Of a stretch of DNA of 64,000 bases, positions 47,234 through 56,926 are shown piece after piece. Position numbers and translations under genes: made by a program. The DNA is from Aliiruegeria sabulilitoris (GTDB lineage: Bacteria > Pseudomonadota > Alphaproteobacteria > Rhodobacterales > Rhodobacteraceae), in the NCBI RefSeq assembly GCF_001558155.1, contig NZ_LOAS01000024.1, forward strand, positions 31,360-95,359. Reading direction: 5' to 3'. The notes beneath the pieces were generated by a model that made no database searches, had not been told where the DNA came from, and saw only the letters and a program-made list of their open reading frames with translations. The first letter of the stretch is position 1; the number at the start of each line of letters is the position of its first letter.

Positions 47234-48526
47234 TCAGATTTCTTCGGTGCCGCACCAGTCGGCAATGAACAGCGCCGTGGCCTTGGTGACACGGCGCATG
47301 CTTTCGAGGTCTACCCGCTCGTTGAAGCCGTGGATCGCCTCCGCGCGCGGGCCGTAGACGAGCGCGGGCGTGTCGGCATATAGGCCGAAGAAGCGCGCAT
47401 CCGTGGTCGCGGTGATCGCGGCTCGGTCGAGCGAGTCGCCCGTCACCGCGCCATGGGCCGCCTCCAACGCGCCCACGGCCTGCGCGGCGGCGGTGCTTCC
47501 ATCGGCGGAGAGCGCGTAACCCTCGGCGTGGAAGCCGTGATAGACGATCTCCGGCAAGGAATTCTTCAGAAACGCGTTTTCGCGCGCCGCGTCCATCAGC
47601 ACCGTTTCGATCTCGGCCTTGGCCACTTCGATGCTCTGGCCGGGAAAGATCGCCATGCGCACGTCGAACACGCACCAGGCGGGCACGGAGCTGGTCCAGT
47701 CGCCGCCCTGGATCTTGCCGATATTGAGGTTGAGCGCGTGGTCCATATGCACGTAATCGGCATGGCGATTGGCGGGCAGGTTCCAGCGCGCTTCCATCGC
47801 GTGCAGGGCCGAGATGAGCGGTATCGCGGCCTCGATGGCGTTGGAGCCGCTGCCGGCATAGGCGACATGGGTTGGTAGGCCCTTGAGGTGGACCTGAAAC
47901 CAGATCACGCCGAGCTGCGCGGTGACGAGACTTTCGGCAAAGGGTTCGGGGATCAGCGCCGCATCGGCCTTGTAGCCCCGCGCGAGGCAGGCCAGCGCCC
48001 CGTTGCCGGTACATTCCTCCTCGACCACGGACTGGAAGAACACATCCGCCGCCGGCGCGAGGCCACAGGCCCGTAGCGCGTCCAGCGCGAAGAGGTTGGA
48101 GGCCAGCCCCGCCTTCATGTCCCCCGCTCCGCGTCCGTACATCCAGCCATCGGCGATGCGCGGCGCATAGGGCGGGCTGTCCCACATATCCAGCGGGCCT
48201 TCCGGCACCACGTCGATATGCCCGTTAAGGATCAGCGACCGGCCCGCGCCCGTCCGGCTGCGGTGGCTGCCCACAACGTTCACCGCATCGTCATAGGGGC
48301 CGAGCACGGGCGAGAAGCCCGGCAGTTGCCGGATCTCGTCCACGTCGATCTGCCAGCGATCGACCGCGTAGCCCCGCGCAGCCAACTCCCCGGCCATGAA
48401 GTCCTGGGCGCTCTGTTCTTGCCCACGGGTGGACGGGTGCGACACGAGCTCGGCCAGGAACGCGCATTGCGCGTCGAATGCGGCGTCGACCGAATCAAGC
48501 AGGCCGGTTTGCAGGTTCTGGTCCAT
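47234..48526 (-). CDS. M20 family metallohydrolase (ArgE/DapE-like)
   Basis: 430 residues. Zinc ligands H103 and D105 (NGHIDVVPEG), D136 (GRGAGDMKAG), the acid pair in VVEEECTGNG and a C-terminal histidine (EAIHGFNERV). The ATG at 48526 is chosen for its GAGGAGG site. Family members remove acetyl, formyl or succinyl groups from amino acids; a GNAT acetyltransferase gene in the same operon hints that an N-acylated intermediate occurs. Substrate not known. Confidence 0.88.
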   Translation of the reverse strand: MDQNLQTGLLDSVDAAFDAQCAFLAELVSHPSTRGQEQSAQDFMAGELAARGYAVDRWQIDVDEIRQLPGFSPVLGPYDDAVNVVGSHRSRTGAGRSLILNGHIDVVPEGPLDMWDSPPYAPRIADGWMYGRGAGDMKAGLASNLFALDALRACGLAPAADVFFQSVVEEECTGNGALACLARGYKADAALIPEPFAESLVTAQLGVIWFQVHLKGLPTHVAYAGSGSNAIEAAIPLISALHAMEARWNLPANRHADYVHMDHALNLNIGKIQGGDWTSSVPAWCVFDVRMAIFPGQSIEVAKAEIETVLMDAARENAFLKNSLPEIVYHGFHAEGYALSADGSTAAAQAVGALEAAHGAVTGDSLDRAAITATTDARFFGLYADTPALVYGPRAEAIHGFNERVDLESMRRVTKATALFIADWCGTEEI

Positions 48527-48536
48527 GCGGGCCTCC

Positions 48537-49196
48537 TCAGAATGTTGGTATGTCACCGGCGGGCAGCGCGAGCGGCGCGCCTGTCGCCCCGACGATCTCG
48601 GCCGCGCTTACGCCCTCGGCGCGCTCCCGCAGGGCAAAGCCCTCGGGCGTTACGTCGATCACGGCGAGATCGGTGAAGATCCGCGAAACGCAGCCGCGCG
48701 CCGTTACCGGCAGCGTGCAGTCCGCCTTGAGCTTGGGGTTGCCGGCGCGGTCGGTATGGGTGGTGAGCACGACGACGCGGCGCGCCTTCTGCGCAAGCTC
48801 GATCCCGCCGCCAGCACCGGGAGAGAACTTGCCCGGGATTTTCCAGTTGGCCAGATCGCCCGCCTGCGACACCTCGAAAGCGCCCAGCATCGTCAGGTCG
48901 AGCCGCCCCGAACGCACCAGCGCAAAGCTCACCGCGCTGTCGAAAAAGGCCGAGCCGGGTACGGTCGAGACATAGGCCCCGCCGGCGTCGATCAGGTTGC
49001 GGTCGGCGCGCTCGACCGGCAGCGTCGGGCCGATCCCGGACAGCCCGTTCTCGGTATGCAGGCAGACCGGGAAATCGGCATCGAGATAATTCACCACCTT
49101 GGTCGGCAACCCGATCCCGAGATTGACCACCATGCCGGGGGCAATCTCGGCCGCGGCGCGCGCGACCATCCTGTTCCTAGCGTCGGACAACGGCAT
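48537..49196 (-). CDS. 3-oxoacid CoA-transferase, subunit B
   Basis: 219 residues. It has VNLGIGLPT and the active-site glutamate E49 in HTENGLSGIG, as in SCOT/AtoA-type subunits. Start at 49196 (MPLSDARNRM) with AAGGA upstream; it overlaps the 3' end of the subunit A gene by 20 bases. Transfers CoA from succinyl-CoA or acetyl-CoA to a keto acid. Confidence 0.9.
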   Translation of the reverse strand: MPLSDARNRMVARAAAEIAPGMVVNLGIGLPTKVVNYLDADFPVCLHTENGLSGIGPTLPVERADRNLIDAGGAYVSTVPGSAFFDSAVSFALVRSGRLDLTMLGAFEVSQAGDLANWKIPGKFSPGAGGGIELAQKARRVVVLTTHTDRAGNPKLKADCTLPVTARGCVSRIFTDLAVIDVTPEGFALRERAEGVSAAEIVGATGAPLALPAGDIPTF

Positions 49197-49869
49197 ATTC
49201 CTTGCTGAGATCGCCCAGTTCCACCACGCAATCGACAAAGGGGCCCGGGGTGTGAACGTCATCGGCGGCCAGTCCACCGAAGGGCTGCAGGCGCTCCGAC
49301 TCGACGATTACCCGAGAGGCCGCCATCGCCATCAGCGGGTTGAAATTGCGCGCGGTGGCGACGTAGTCGAGATTGCCGAACGGGTCCGCGCTGTTGGCAT
49401 GGATTAGCGCGACATCGGCTCGCAGCGCGGTCTCCACGACATAGGATTTTCCATCGACCTCGACGCGCTGCTTGTGCGCGGCCAGTTCGGTGTCCGCGGC
49501 GATATCGGTCAGGATCGCGGCAAGTCCGGCCCCTCCGGCCCGGATGCGTTCTGCGAGGATGCCCTGGGCGCAGAATTCGACCTCGATTTCCCCGGCATTC
49601 ATCATCGCGATCGCATGGGCGTTAAGGCCGATATGGGTCGTGATCAGCCGGTCCACCTGGCCGGCCGCGAGCAAGTGATCGACCCCCATACCCGCTTCGT
49701 TGGCGTCGTTCTTGATGAGGGTCAGCCCGCGCTGGCCCTGGCGGACGAGCTCCCGGATCAGCGTGAACGGCGTGCCGGGCACGCCGAAGCCGCCCACCAT
49801 CACCACCGCCCGGTCGGGAATCCCGGCAACGGCCTCTTCGAGGGTTGTGGTCTTGTCGGGCAGTCTCAT
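49177..49869 (-). CDS. 3-oxoacid CoA-transferase, subunit A
   Basis: 230 residues with the subunit A pattern VMVGGFGVPGTPFTLI, LIKNDANEAGMGV and an NPLMAMAA segment. Pairs with the overlapping subunit B gene. Overlaps the GNAT gene upstream by 4 bases. Confidence 0.9.
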   Translation of the reverse strand: MRLPDKTTTLEEAVAGIPDRAVVMVGGFGVPGTPFTLIRELVRQGQRGLTLIKNDANEAGMGVDHLLAAGQVDRLITTHIGLNAHAIAMMNAGEIEVEFCAQGILAERIRAGGAGLAAILTDIAADTELAAHKQRVEVDGKSYVVETALRADVALIHANSADPFGNLDYVATARNFNPLMAMAASRVIVESERLQPFGGLAADDVHTPGPFVDCVVELGDLSKEYAVVRR

Positions 49870-50363
49870 GCGGCGGCCTCCGATTTGGAGCGGTTGGCAA
49901 GGCGGGTGAAACCGTCGCCGGACAGGAACATGGGCACGTCGCTCTCCTGTGCCGTGAAGCCGAACCGCGTGTAGAAGGCATCCGCGCCTTCGTTGTGGCC
50001 ATGACGGGTGAGCGCCAGATACGCCGCCCCCCAGCTGTTGCGGGCATAGGCGGCCGCGGCGATCAACAAGGCCGCGCCGAGCCCGCTGCTGCGCCCTTCG
50101 GGCGCGATCCAGAGATCCTGCACATAGACCCCCGGTTGGCCGCGCGTCGTGGAGAAATGGCGAAAGAACAGCGCGAGCCCCGCCGGTGCACCGTTCTGCT
50201 CGGCTATCAGCGTTTCAAACAGGGGGGCATCCCCGAAGCCATGCGCCCGGATGGTTTCTGCCGTCGTCGAGAAATGCGGCCCGTCGCCGGTTTCCTCGGC
50301 TAGGCGGAATAGCATCGCGGCAATGGCCTCGGCATCCGCAATGGTTGCATGGCGGATCGTCAT
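49866..50363 (-). CDS. GNAT family N-acetyltransferase
   Basis: 165 residues of the GNAT fold, with VYVQDLWIAPEGRSSGLGAALL as strand beta-4 and the acetyl-CoA loop, and YLALTRHGHNEGADAFYTRFGF toward the end. The spermidine/diamine acetyltransferase-like look is suggestive only. It lies between the aminotransferase and CoA-transferase genes, overlapping both by 4 bases. Confidence 0.85.
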   Translation of the reverse strand: MTIRHATIADAEAIAAMLFRLAEETGDGPHFSTTAETIRAHGFGDAPLFETLIAEQNGAPAGLALFFRHFSTTRGQPGVYVQDLWIAPEGRSSGLGAALLIAAAAYARNSWGAAYLALTRHGHNEGADAFYTRFGFTAQESDVPMFLSGDGFTRLANRSKSEAAA

Positions 50364-51712
50364 GCGGCGGTTCCCGTTTTCAGCCCGGCTTCGGACGCGA
50401 AGGCGTCGAGGCTGTCGACAAGGATTTCCATTATCTCGTCGATCTGGGCTTCGGAGATGATGAGCGGGGGCGCCACCAGGAAATGATCGCCGGCCACGCC
50501 CCCTCGCGTGCGGCGCGAATAGGTGATGAGGCCGCGCTCATAGGCGATTTCGACCAGCCGGCTATGGGCGTTCAAACCGACGGGCAGCGGCTCCATCGTG
50601 TCACGGTCGGCAACGAACTCGAAGGCGGTCAGCAGCCCCTTGCCCCGGACATCGCCGATGAAGGGATACCGCGCCATCAGGCTCTGTAACCGCCCGATCA
50701 GAACCTCGCCCATCGCGGCGGCGTTATCGATCAGGCCCTGCGTCTCGAGCTCCTCGAGAACCGCCAGGCCGGCGGAACAGGCCAGCGGGTTGCCGGCATA
50801 GGTGAAGCCATGCAGGAAACCGCCGGCATCGAGGATCGGCTCGACAAGGCGCGCGGGCGCGACCGTCGCGCCGAGCGGCACATAGCCGGCGCCGAACCCC
50901 TTCGAGAGCGCCACGATGTCGGGCACGATCCCCCAGTGTTCGGCGGCTAGAAACCGCCCCGTGCGCCCCGCGCCGGTCATGACTTCGTCGTAGATCAGCA
51001 GGATGCCGAACTCGTCACAGATTTCGCGGATGCGCCCGTAATAGCTGTCGGGGGCCACCAGCGCGCCGGTCGAGGCGCCACCGACGGGCTCCATGATGAA
51101 GGCGAGGACGGTATCGGGGCCTTCCGCCAGAATTTTATCGCGCAGCATCTCTGCGTATTTCAGCCCGCGGTCGTGCTCGGTGAGGTTGTCCCGGTCGAGA
51201 TAGGTCGCCGGCGCGGGGATCTTCGGCATGCCGCGCATCATCGGATCGAAGGGGCGCGCGAGCGGGTCGTACCCGGTCAGATCGAGCGCCCCAAGGGTGC
51301 AGCCATGATAGGACGGGAAGCGCGATATCACCTTCCAGCGGCTCTGCTGGCCTTGGGTGATCGCGTATTGCCGGGCGAGTTTCACCGCGCTTTCCACGGC
51401 TTCCGACCCACCGGAGACGAAGAACACCCGGTCGAGATCGCCGGGCATCATCTGCGCGGTCTTTGTCGCCAGCGCCTCGGAGGCTTCGGTACGAAAATGC
51501 AGCCGGTAGCCGAAGGTGGACCGGTCCATCTGCGCCTTCATCGCCGCCAGAACGCGCGGGTTGGAGTGCCCGATATTGGAGACCATCGCGCCCGAGGAGC
51601 CATCAATATAGCGCTTGCCGGACTGGTCGAAGAGGTAGATCCCTTCGCCCCGGTCGAGAAACGGGCGCGGGTTGCGCGATTGGTAGAAGAGGTTTGAGGG
51701 GGTGTCGGTCAC
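50360..51712 (-). CDS. Class III aminotransferase (omega-amino acid type)
   Basis: 450 residues. PLP lysine K271 ([10 protein letters not shown]), the aspartate of [10 protein letters not shown], and [17 protein letters not shown]. The class acts on omega- or beta-amino groups, GABA, beta-alanine and diamines. In this operon it could convert a beta-amino acid to the beta-keto acid that the CoA-transferase activates. Confidence 0.9.
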   Translation of the reverse strand: MTDTPSNLFYQSRNPRPFLDRGEGIYLFDQSGKRYIDGSSGAMVSNIGHSNPRVLAAMKAQMDRSTFGYRLHFRTEASEALATKTAQMMPGDLDRVFFVSGGSEAVESAVKLARQYAITQGQQSRWKVISRFPSYHGCTLGALDLTGYDPLARPFDPMMRGMPKIPAPATYLDRDNLTEHDRGLKYAEMLRDKILAEGPDTVLAFIMEPVGGASTGALVAPDSYYGRIREICDEFGILLIYDEVMTGAGRTGRFLAAEHWGIVPDIVALSKGFGAGYVPLGATVAPARLVEPILDAGGFLHGFTYAGNPLACSAGLAVLEELETQGLIDNAAAMGEVLIGRLQSLMARYPFIGDVRGKGLLTAFEFVADRDTMEPLPVGLNAHSRLVEIAYERGLITYSRRTRGGVAGDHFLVAPPLIISEAQIDEIMEILVDSLDAFASEAGLKTGTAA

Positions 51713-52479
51713 TTCGCACCTCCAAGATGCTTGCGCAGGAATGCGCGGGTCCGTTCTTCCTTGGGGTTCTTGAAGACCACCTCGGGCGGGCCCTCCTCGA
51801 CCACGTATCCCTGGTCCATGAACAGTACCCGGTCGCAGACGGAGGCCGCGAAATCCATCTCGTGGGTGACGATAATCATGGTCATGTGCTCCTCGGCGAG
51901 CTTCTTCATCACAAGGTTGACCTCTTCGACCAGTTCCGGGTCCAACGCCGAGGTCGCCTCGTCGAAAAGCATCAGCTTGGGCTTCATCGCCAGCGCACGC
52001 GCAATGGCACAGCGCTGCTTTTGCCCGCCCGAGAGCCGCGAGGGGTAATAATCGATCCTGTCCAGCAGACCGACATGGGCAAGCTGTTCCTCGGCGAGCT
52101 TGTTGGCCTCGTCGTTGGAAATGCCCTTGAGCAGCTTCGGCGCCATCGTCACGTTTTCCCGAACCGTCAGGTGCGGGAACAGGTTGAAATGCTGGAACAC
52201 CATGCCGACATGCTCGCGCATCTGGTTGATGTGCTTTTCATATTGCCGGTGCGGAAGCTGCTTGTTGACCTGCACACCGTCGAGCCACACCTCGCCTTCC
52301 GTCAATGGGTCGAGATCGTTGATGGCGCGCAGGAGGGTCGACTTGCCCGAGCCGGACGGGCCGATGATGGCAACGATCTGGCCGCGCTCGACATTGAGGC
52401 TGATGTCTTTCAGGACCTCGATATAGCCGTAATTCTTCCGCGCGTGGCGGATTTCGACAAAATGCTGGGGGTCGGACAT
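51709..52479 (-). CDS. Polar amino acid-type ABC transporter ATPase
   Basis: 256 residues of the GlnQ/HisP family. Walker [10 protein letters not shown], signature [15 protein letters not shown], Walker [15 protein letters not shown]. Works with the two permeases and binding protein encoded in the same operon. Confidence 0.92.
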   Translation of the reverse strand: MSDPQHFVEIRHARKNYGYIEVLKDISLNVERGQIVAIIGPSGSGKSTLLRAINDLDPLTEGEVWLDGVQVNKQLPHRQYEKHINQMREHVGMVFQHFNLFPHLTVRENVTMAPKLLKGISNDEANKLAEEQLAHVGLLDRIDYYPSRLSGGQKQRCAIARALAMKPKLMLFDEATSALDPELVEEVNLVMKKLAEEHMTMIIVTHEMDFAASVCDRVLFMDQGYVVEEGPPEVVFKNPKEERTRAFLRKHLGGAK

Positions 52480-52494
52480 GGGAGCCTCGCAGGG

Positions 52495-53151
52495 TTAACG
52501 GGAGAGCGCGATGCGGCGCTCGATGCGGCGCAGGACGGCCTCCATCCCGAGATTGATGACGTAGTAGCAGACAGCGGCCACGAGGTAGAATTCGAAGGGC
52601 CGATAGGTGCGGCCGATGGCGAGCTGCGCCGAGAGCGTCAGCTCGGTCACGCCGATCACCGAGACCAGTGCGGAATCCTTGAGAAGCGCGATCATGTTGT
52701 TGCCGATGGGCGGGATCACGTCGCGCACCGCCTGCGGCACCACCACCTTGCGCAACGCCTGGGTCCGCGACAGGCCTAGCGTGCGCGCCGCCTCCATCTG
52801 GCCCGTGTCGACGGCGATGATGGCAGTCTGGATCAGTTCCGAGTTGTAGACGGCGAAATGCAGCCCCAGTCCGATGAAACCGGCGACGAAGGCCGGAAGG
52901 TCGATGCCGATCTGGATCAGGCCGAAATAGATCAGGAAGAGTTGCAACAGCAGCGGCGTGCCCATGAAGAGCCAGGCGAAGAACCGGAAGGGTTGGCGCA
53001 CGATCCAGGGCGCGTAGAGCGCGATGACCGCGAGCAGGATGCCGCCGACGAAACTCAGCAGCGCCGCGGTGACGGTGATGGCGATGGTCCAGAGCACGCC
53101 CAGCAGGATCGTGTCCATCCAGGCCGGGACAACGGAGAAATCAAGCCCCAT
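52495..53151 (-). CDS. Polar amino acid-type ABC transporter permease
   Basis: 218 residues, HisM/GlnP family, with EAARTLGLSRTQALRKVVVPQA as the cytoplasmic coupling loop. One of two permeases of the importer. Confidence 0.9.
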   Translation of the reverse strand: MGLDFSVVPAWMDTILLGVLWTIAITVTAALLSFVGGILLAVIALYAPWIVRQPFRFFAWLFMGTPLLLQLFLIYFGLIQIGIDLPAFVAGFIGLGLHFAVYNSELIQTAIIAVDTGQMEAARTLGLSRTQALRKVVVPQAVRDVIPPIGNNMIALLKDSALVSVIGVTELTLSAQLAIGRTYRPFEFYLVAAVCYYVINLGMEAVLRRIERRIALSR

Positions 53152-53190
53152 GGCGGGATCCTTTCTGGCGGATCTTGGTCATGTCGCGGG

Positions 53191-53841
53191 TCATGTCAGG
53201 CGCACCTTCCTGTCGAGATAGGTGATGCCTTTGCCAACGATGTAGATGATGACCATGTAGAGAAGGCCGGAGAGCAGGAACATCTCGAAGGGCTTGTAGG
53301 TGGAGCCGATATAACGCTGTGCGGTATAGGTCAGCTCGACCACGGAAATCGCGGCCACCAGCGCCGTGCCCTTGATCAGCGCGTTGATGTTCACCCCGAG
53401 CGGGCGGATCATCAACCGCAGCGCCTGCGGCAGCACGACATTGCGTAAGGCCTGAAAGCGCGACAGGCCGAGCGTGCGGGCGGCCTCGGTCTGGCCCTTG
53501 TCGATGGCGATGATGGAGCCGCGCATCGTCTCGGTCATGTAGGCACCGATATTGACCCCGAGCCCGATCACGCCGGCCTCGAAAGCGTCGAGCTGGATGC
53601 CGATCTGCGGGCCGCCGAAATAGAGCAGAAAAAGCTGGATGAGTGCCGGAGTGCCCCGGAACAGGCTGACATAGGTTGCGCCGATCATGCGCAGGTACCA
53701 GTGGCGCGACAGCCGCGCCGCCGCCCCGAGCGAGCCGCAAGCGAGCCCGAGGATCGTCGTCAGGATCGACAACTGTACCGTCACCCAGGCGGCATGGAGA
53801 AAGTACGGATAGATCCGCATCATCAGCTCGAAATCCAGCAC
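53191..53841 (-). CDS. Polar amino acid-type ABC transporter permease
   Basis: 216 residues, HisM/GlnP family, coupling loop EAARTLGLSRFQALRNVVLPQA. GTG at 53841 is chosen because AGGGGG precedes it and it follows the creatininase-like stop by eight bases; the next ATG is six codons in. Partner of the other permease. Confidence 0.88.
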   Translation of the reverse strand: MLDFELMMRIYPYFLHAAWVTVQLSILTTILGLACGSLGAAARLSRHWYLRMIGATYVSLFRGTPALIQLFLLYFGGPQIGIQLDAFEAGVIGLGVNIGAYMTETMRGSIIAIDKGQTEAARTLGLSRFQALRNVVLPQALRLMIRPLGVNINALIKGTALVAAISVVELTYTAQRYIGSTYKPFEMFLLSGLLYMVIIYIVGKGITYLDRKVRLT

Positions 53842-53849
53842 CTTGCCCC

Positions 53850-54641
53850 CTAGTGATGATCTTTGCGCGCGAGGATCGGCAGGGCGCGGATTTCGCGCAC
53901 CAGTGCCAGTGTCTCCTCGACAGCGGATTTCAGGAATTTCGCCCCGGTCTCGGCGTCGGCCACGGTCGGATCGCCCATCGTTCCGTCCGGCGAGACTTCG
54001 GACCACCAGCGCATCAGTATCGCCTTGCCGCCACCGCGCGCGAGATCGAGGTTGAAGAAGCGGCTGTCGGGGTTGTGCAGGTTCTGCTCGGCGGCCTTTT
54101 CAAGATGCACATGTTCGGGATGGAGATGCGCATACATCGCCGCCTCGAACTCGCCCGCATGGGCGATGCCGCCGATCTCGGATTTGCGGTCCGCGTTGAT
54201 CCGGTCGGCGCAGAGGTTCCAGTAGGAGGCCGAGACACACAGGATGCCGGTCTCGATCACCGTCTTGCGCGCGGCGAGGTCCAGAACCGGGTGGTTGGAG
54301 CCATGCGAATTGAGCAGCAAGATCCGCCGGAAGCCGTGATGGGCGAGCGATTTCGTGATGTCGGTCACGAAGGCGATCAAGGTCTCGGGCTGGATCCAGA
54401 TGACACCCGGAAAATCCTTGTGATGCTCGTTGAAGCCATAGGCCACGGGCGGCATCACGAAGACCTCGTCGGGGGCCAGTTCGGCCACGCCATTCGCCAC
54501 CGCCATGCCGAGCACGGTGTCGGTGTCCAGCGGCATGTGGGGCCCGTGGTCCTCGGTGGCCGACACGTTGAGGATCACGACGCGATCCTTGTCCGCATCG
54601 CGCACCTCTTCCCATGTCAGCTTGCCATATTCGGCTGTCAT
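53850..54641 (-). CDS. Creatininase family amidohydrolase
   Basis: 263 residues with the family metal site E30/H32 (ATEDHGPHMP), H35 and D39, plus NSHGSNHP and the glutamate in HAGEFEAAM. The family opens cyclic amides such as creatinine or related lactams and formamides. It lies between the binding protein and permease genes, so the imported compound may be a cyclic or formylated amine. Substrate unknown. Confidence 0.87.
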   Translation of the reverse strand: MTAEYGKLTWEEVRDADKDRVVILNVSATEDHGPHMPLDTDTVLGMAVANGVAELAPDEVFVMPPVAYGFNEHHKDFPGVIWIQPETLIAFVTDITKSLAHHGFRRILLLNSHGSNHPVLDLAARKTVIETGILCVSASYWNLCADRINADRKSEIGGIAHAGEFEAAMYAHLHPEHVHLEKAAEQNLHNPDSRFFNLDLARGGGKAILMRWWSEVSPDGTMGDPTVADAETGAKFLKSAVEETLALVREIRALPILARKDHH

Positions 54642-54707
54642 GACGCTCTCATTCGGAAATGTTCTGTAGGGAGGGTCCGCCAACCGAGGCCGGCGGACCC
54701 GCAAAAC

Positions 54708-55493
54708 TCAGCGGATGTCGGCGCCGATCCACTCCATGGCGATCTCGACATAGGTGCCGTCGTCCATCATCGCGTCGAGCGCTTCCTGCATCGCCGCGGC
54801 CAGTTCCGGGTTGCCTTCGCGGATCGCGATGCCGGCACCGAATGCATCGGTCTCCAGATCCTCGATGATCGCGAATTCCTGACCCTTTTCGGTCATCGCC
54901 AGGATCGCGGCAATCGAGTCGTTCACGATCGCGTCGACGCGGCCGTTCTCCAGTTCCAGCAGCAGTTCGGGCAGACCCTTGTAGGTGTTGATGTCATACC
55001 CCTGCTCGGTGGCCCATTCCTCGTGCGTTTCGCCCAGCGTCACGCCGACCTTGGCATCGCCAAGCTGGCTCACGGAGGTGAACTCGGAGCCGGGCTTGGT
55101 GAAGATCGCCCGCTTGGTGGTGTAGTAGGGGCCGACGAAATCGACCACCTCGTCACGCTCCGCGGTGATCGTCATCGAGCCGACGATGGCGTCGTATTTG
55201 TTGGCCAGAAGGCCGCCGATGATGCCGTCCCACGCGGTGGTGACGATCTCGGCCTCCAACCCCATGCGCTTGGCGATCTCGGTGCCGATGGCCGGATCGA
55301 AGCCGACGACTTCGTTCTTGTCGTTGACGAAGTTGAAGGGCGGGTAGGCGCCGGACATGGCGATCCGGATCACACCCTTTTCCTTGAGCGCCTCCAGCTC
55401 GTCGGCAATAGCGGGTGATACCGCCACAAGGCCGGCGAGGGCAAGGCCGCCAGCGGCGGCAGCGGCTTGCAATAAGGTTCTGCGCTTGGTCAT
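54708..55493 (-). CDS. Amino-acid-type ABC transporter substrate-binding protein
   Basis: 261 residues, family 3 solute-binding protein. Signal peptide MTKRRTLLQAAAAAGGLALA..., then VIRIAMSGAYPPFNFVNDKN and VGFDPAIGTEIAKRM. First gene of the minus-strand operon; the gap to the divergent LysR gene (55494-55645) should hold both promoters. Confidence 0.9.
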   Translation of the reverse strand: MTKRRTLLQAAAAAGGLALAGLVAVSPAIADELEALKEKGVIRIAMSGAYPPFNFVNDKNEVVGFDPAIGTEIAKRMGLEAEIVTTAWDGIIGGLLANKYDAIVGSMTITAERDEVVDFVGPYYTTKRAIFTKPGSEFTSVSQLGDAKVGVTLGETHEEWATEQGYDINTYKGLPELLLELENGRVDAIVNDSIAAILAMTEKGQEFAIIEDLETDAFGAGIAIREGNPELAAAMQEALDAMMDDGTYVEIAMEWIGADIR

Positions 55494-55645
55494 CTGTCTC
55501 TCCTGTTGGATCTGTGACAGTGGCTCCCACCGGGGGTAGCCAGTGTCGGGACGACGGTTCCATCCGCCTTGCAAAAAAACGCTTGCACGGCCTGTTGTAT
55601 CGAGCAAATAAATAATACGAATTTCCATCATAGATAAAATCGATA

Positions 55646-56599
55646 ATGAAGCCCTACGAACAGCGATTCCCCTGGCAACTCGACTGGAATCTCCTGCGGA
55701 CCTTCATGGTTATCGTGGAGCAGCGTGGCATTTCCCGCGCGGCCAGTTTCCTCGGCCTCAAACAACCCACGGTCTCCGCCGCGCTAAAGCGTCTCGAACA
55801 GGCCACGGGAAAGGCGCTGATTGTCCGCAAACCCCATGAATTCAAGGTGACGCGGGCAGGGCGGATGCTCTATGCCGAATGCTCGTCGATTTTTGGCGCC
55901 GTCTCGCAACTGCCGTCTCTGCTCGAGGTGGGCGGTGAAGTTCTGCGCGGCCACATCTCCGTTGCCATCGCCACCCACGTGATCTCCCCGCATCTCGACA
56001 AGGTGCTGCACGAGTTCGCTTGCCAGCACCCGAAGGTCACCTTTTCATTCGCCGTTGCGGAGAGTGATGAAATTCGCGCCCGTATTAGTCAAAATCGCGC
56101 CAGTTTTGGAATTTGCCTGCTGCAGGAGATCCCGGCGGATCTCGAGGCCTCGATTCTCTATCGGGAGTTCTTCGGCCTGTTCTGCGGCCCGCACCACAGG
56201 TTGTTCGACGCCGACACGATCGCGCTTTCCGATATTGAGGGCGAGCCCTCCGTCTCTTTCCAGACGGAGACCGAGGACGGGCCCTTGAACCCTGTCGCAC
56301 GGCTTCGCGAACGCGCGAAGATCGAGACCCGCTGGAGCGGCGTTTCGTCGAACCTGCATGAGCTTCGGCGGATGATCGTGGCAGATATCGGCATTGGCGC
56401 GTTGCCGCTTCATGTCGCCAATACCGACGTCGAACTCGGGAAACTCCGCCAGTTGCCGCCCTATGACGGTCTTCCCCTGATCAACATCTACCTTCTCACC
56501 AACCCGGCTCGGCGATTGTCGCCCCCCGAAGCCGCATTCCTGTCGGCTTGCCGCGAAATGATCACCCGGACGGATATCTCCGAGCGAACCTATCGATGA
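55646..56599 (+). CDS. LysR family transcriptional regulator
   Basis: 317 residues. Helix-turn-helix RAASFLGLKQPTVSAALKRL near residue 32, then the LysR effector domain. Divergent from the catabolic operon, so it is the likely regulator of that operon. Confidence 0.92.
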   Translation: MKPYEQRFPWQLDWNLLRTFMVIVEQRGISRAASFLGLKQPTVSAALKRLEQATGKALIVRKPHEFKVTRAGRMLYAECSSIFGAVSQLPSLLEVGGEVLRGHISVAIATHVISPHLDKVLHEFACQHPKVTFSFAVAESDEIRARISQNRASFGICLLQEIPADLEASILYREFFGLFCGPHHRLFDADTIALSDIEGEPSVSFQTETEDGPLNPVARLRERAKIETRWSGVSSNLHELRRMIVADIGIGALPLHVANTDVELGKLRQLPPYDGLPLINIYLLTNPARRLSPPEAAFLSACREMITRTDISERTYR

Positions 56600-56926
56600 A
56601 GAGCGCTTGAAGGCATCCGGTCCCAGTTTCAGAGGGGGCGGGTGGTGTTTCATCAATCCCGGCAGGCGGTTTGATTGCCAGATGCCCGGGCTGAACACCT
56701 GGATGGTCCGCGTCCGACGGCATTGCGCAGGGGATGTGAGAGCGGCCCGCCCAAAGATTGAGCGGTTGCTGTATAATTTTGCTCTTTTCAAGGGGTGGCG
56801 GCGGGAGTTCCGCTTTGTTCTCTGGAGGATGGAGTCCCCCGGAGGTCGTGCCCAAACTTGAGGCTCGCGTTTTGCGCGCCTTGGCGGCTACTCTAATATT
56901 ATTATTATTTGAGGAGTTTTCAGAAC
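56600..56926 (+). promoter_or_regulatory. Promoter region of the P47/OrfX-like operon
   Basis: 327 bases without a gene. A perfect TATAAT at 56772-56777 preceded by TG gives the best -10 box of the area, although no good -35 is seen. A leader of about 140 bases would follow, ending in an AT-rich run and the GAGGAG ribosome site at 56911. No known operator was recognised. Confidence 0.5.
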
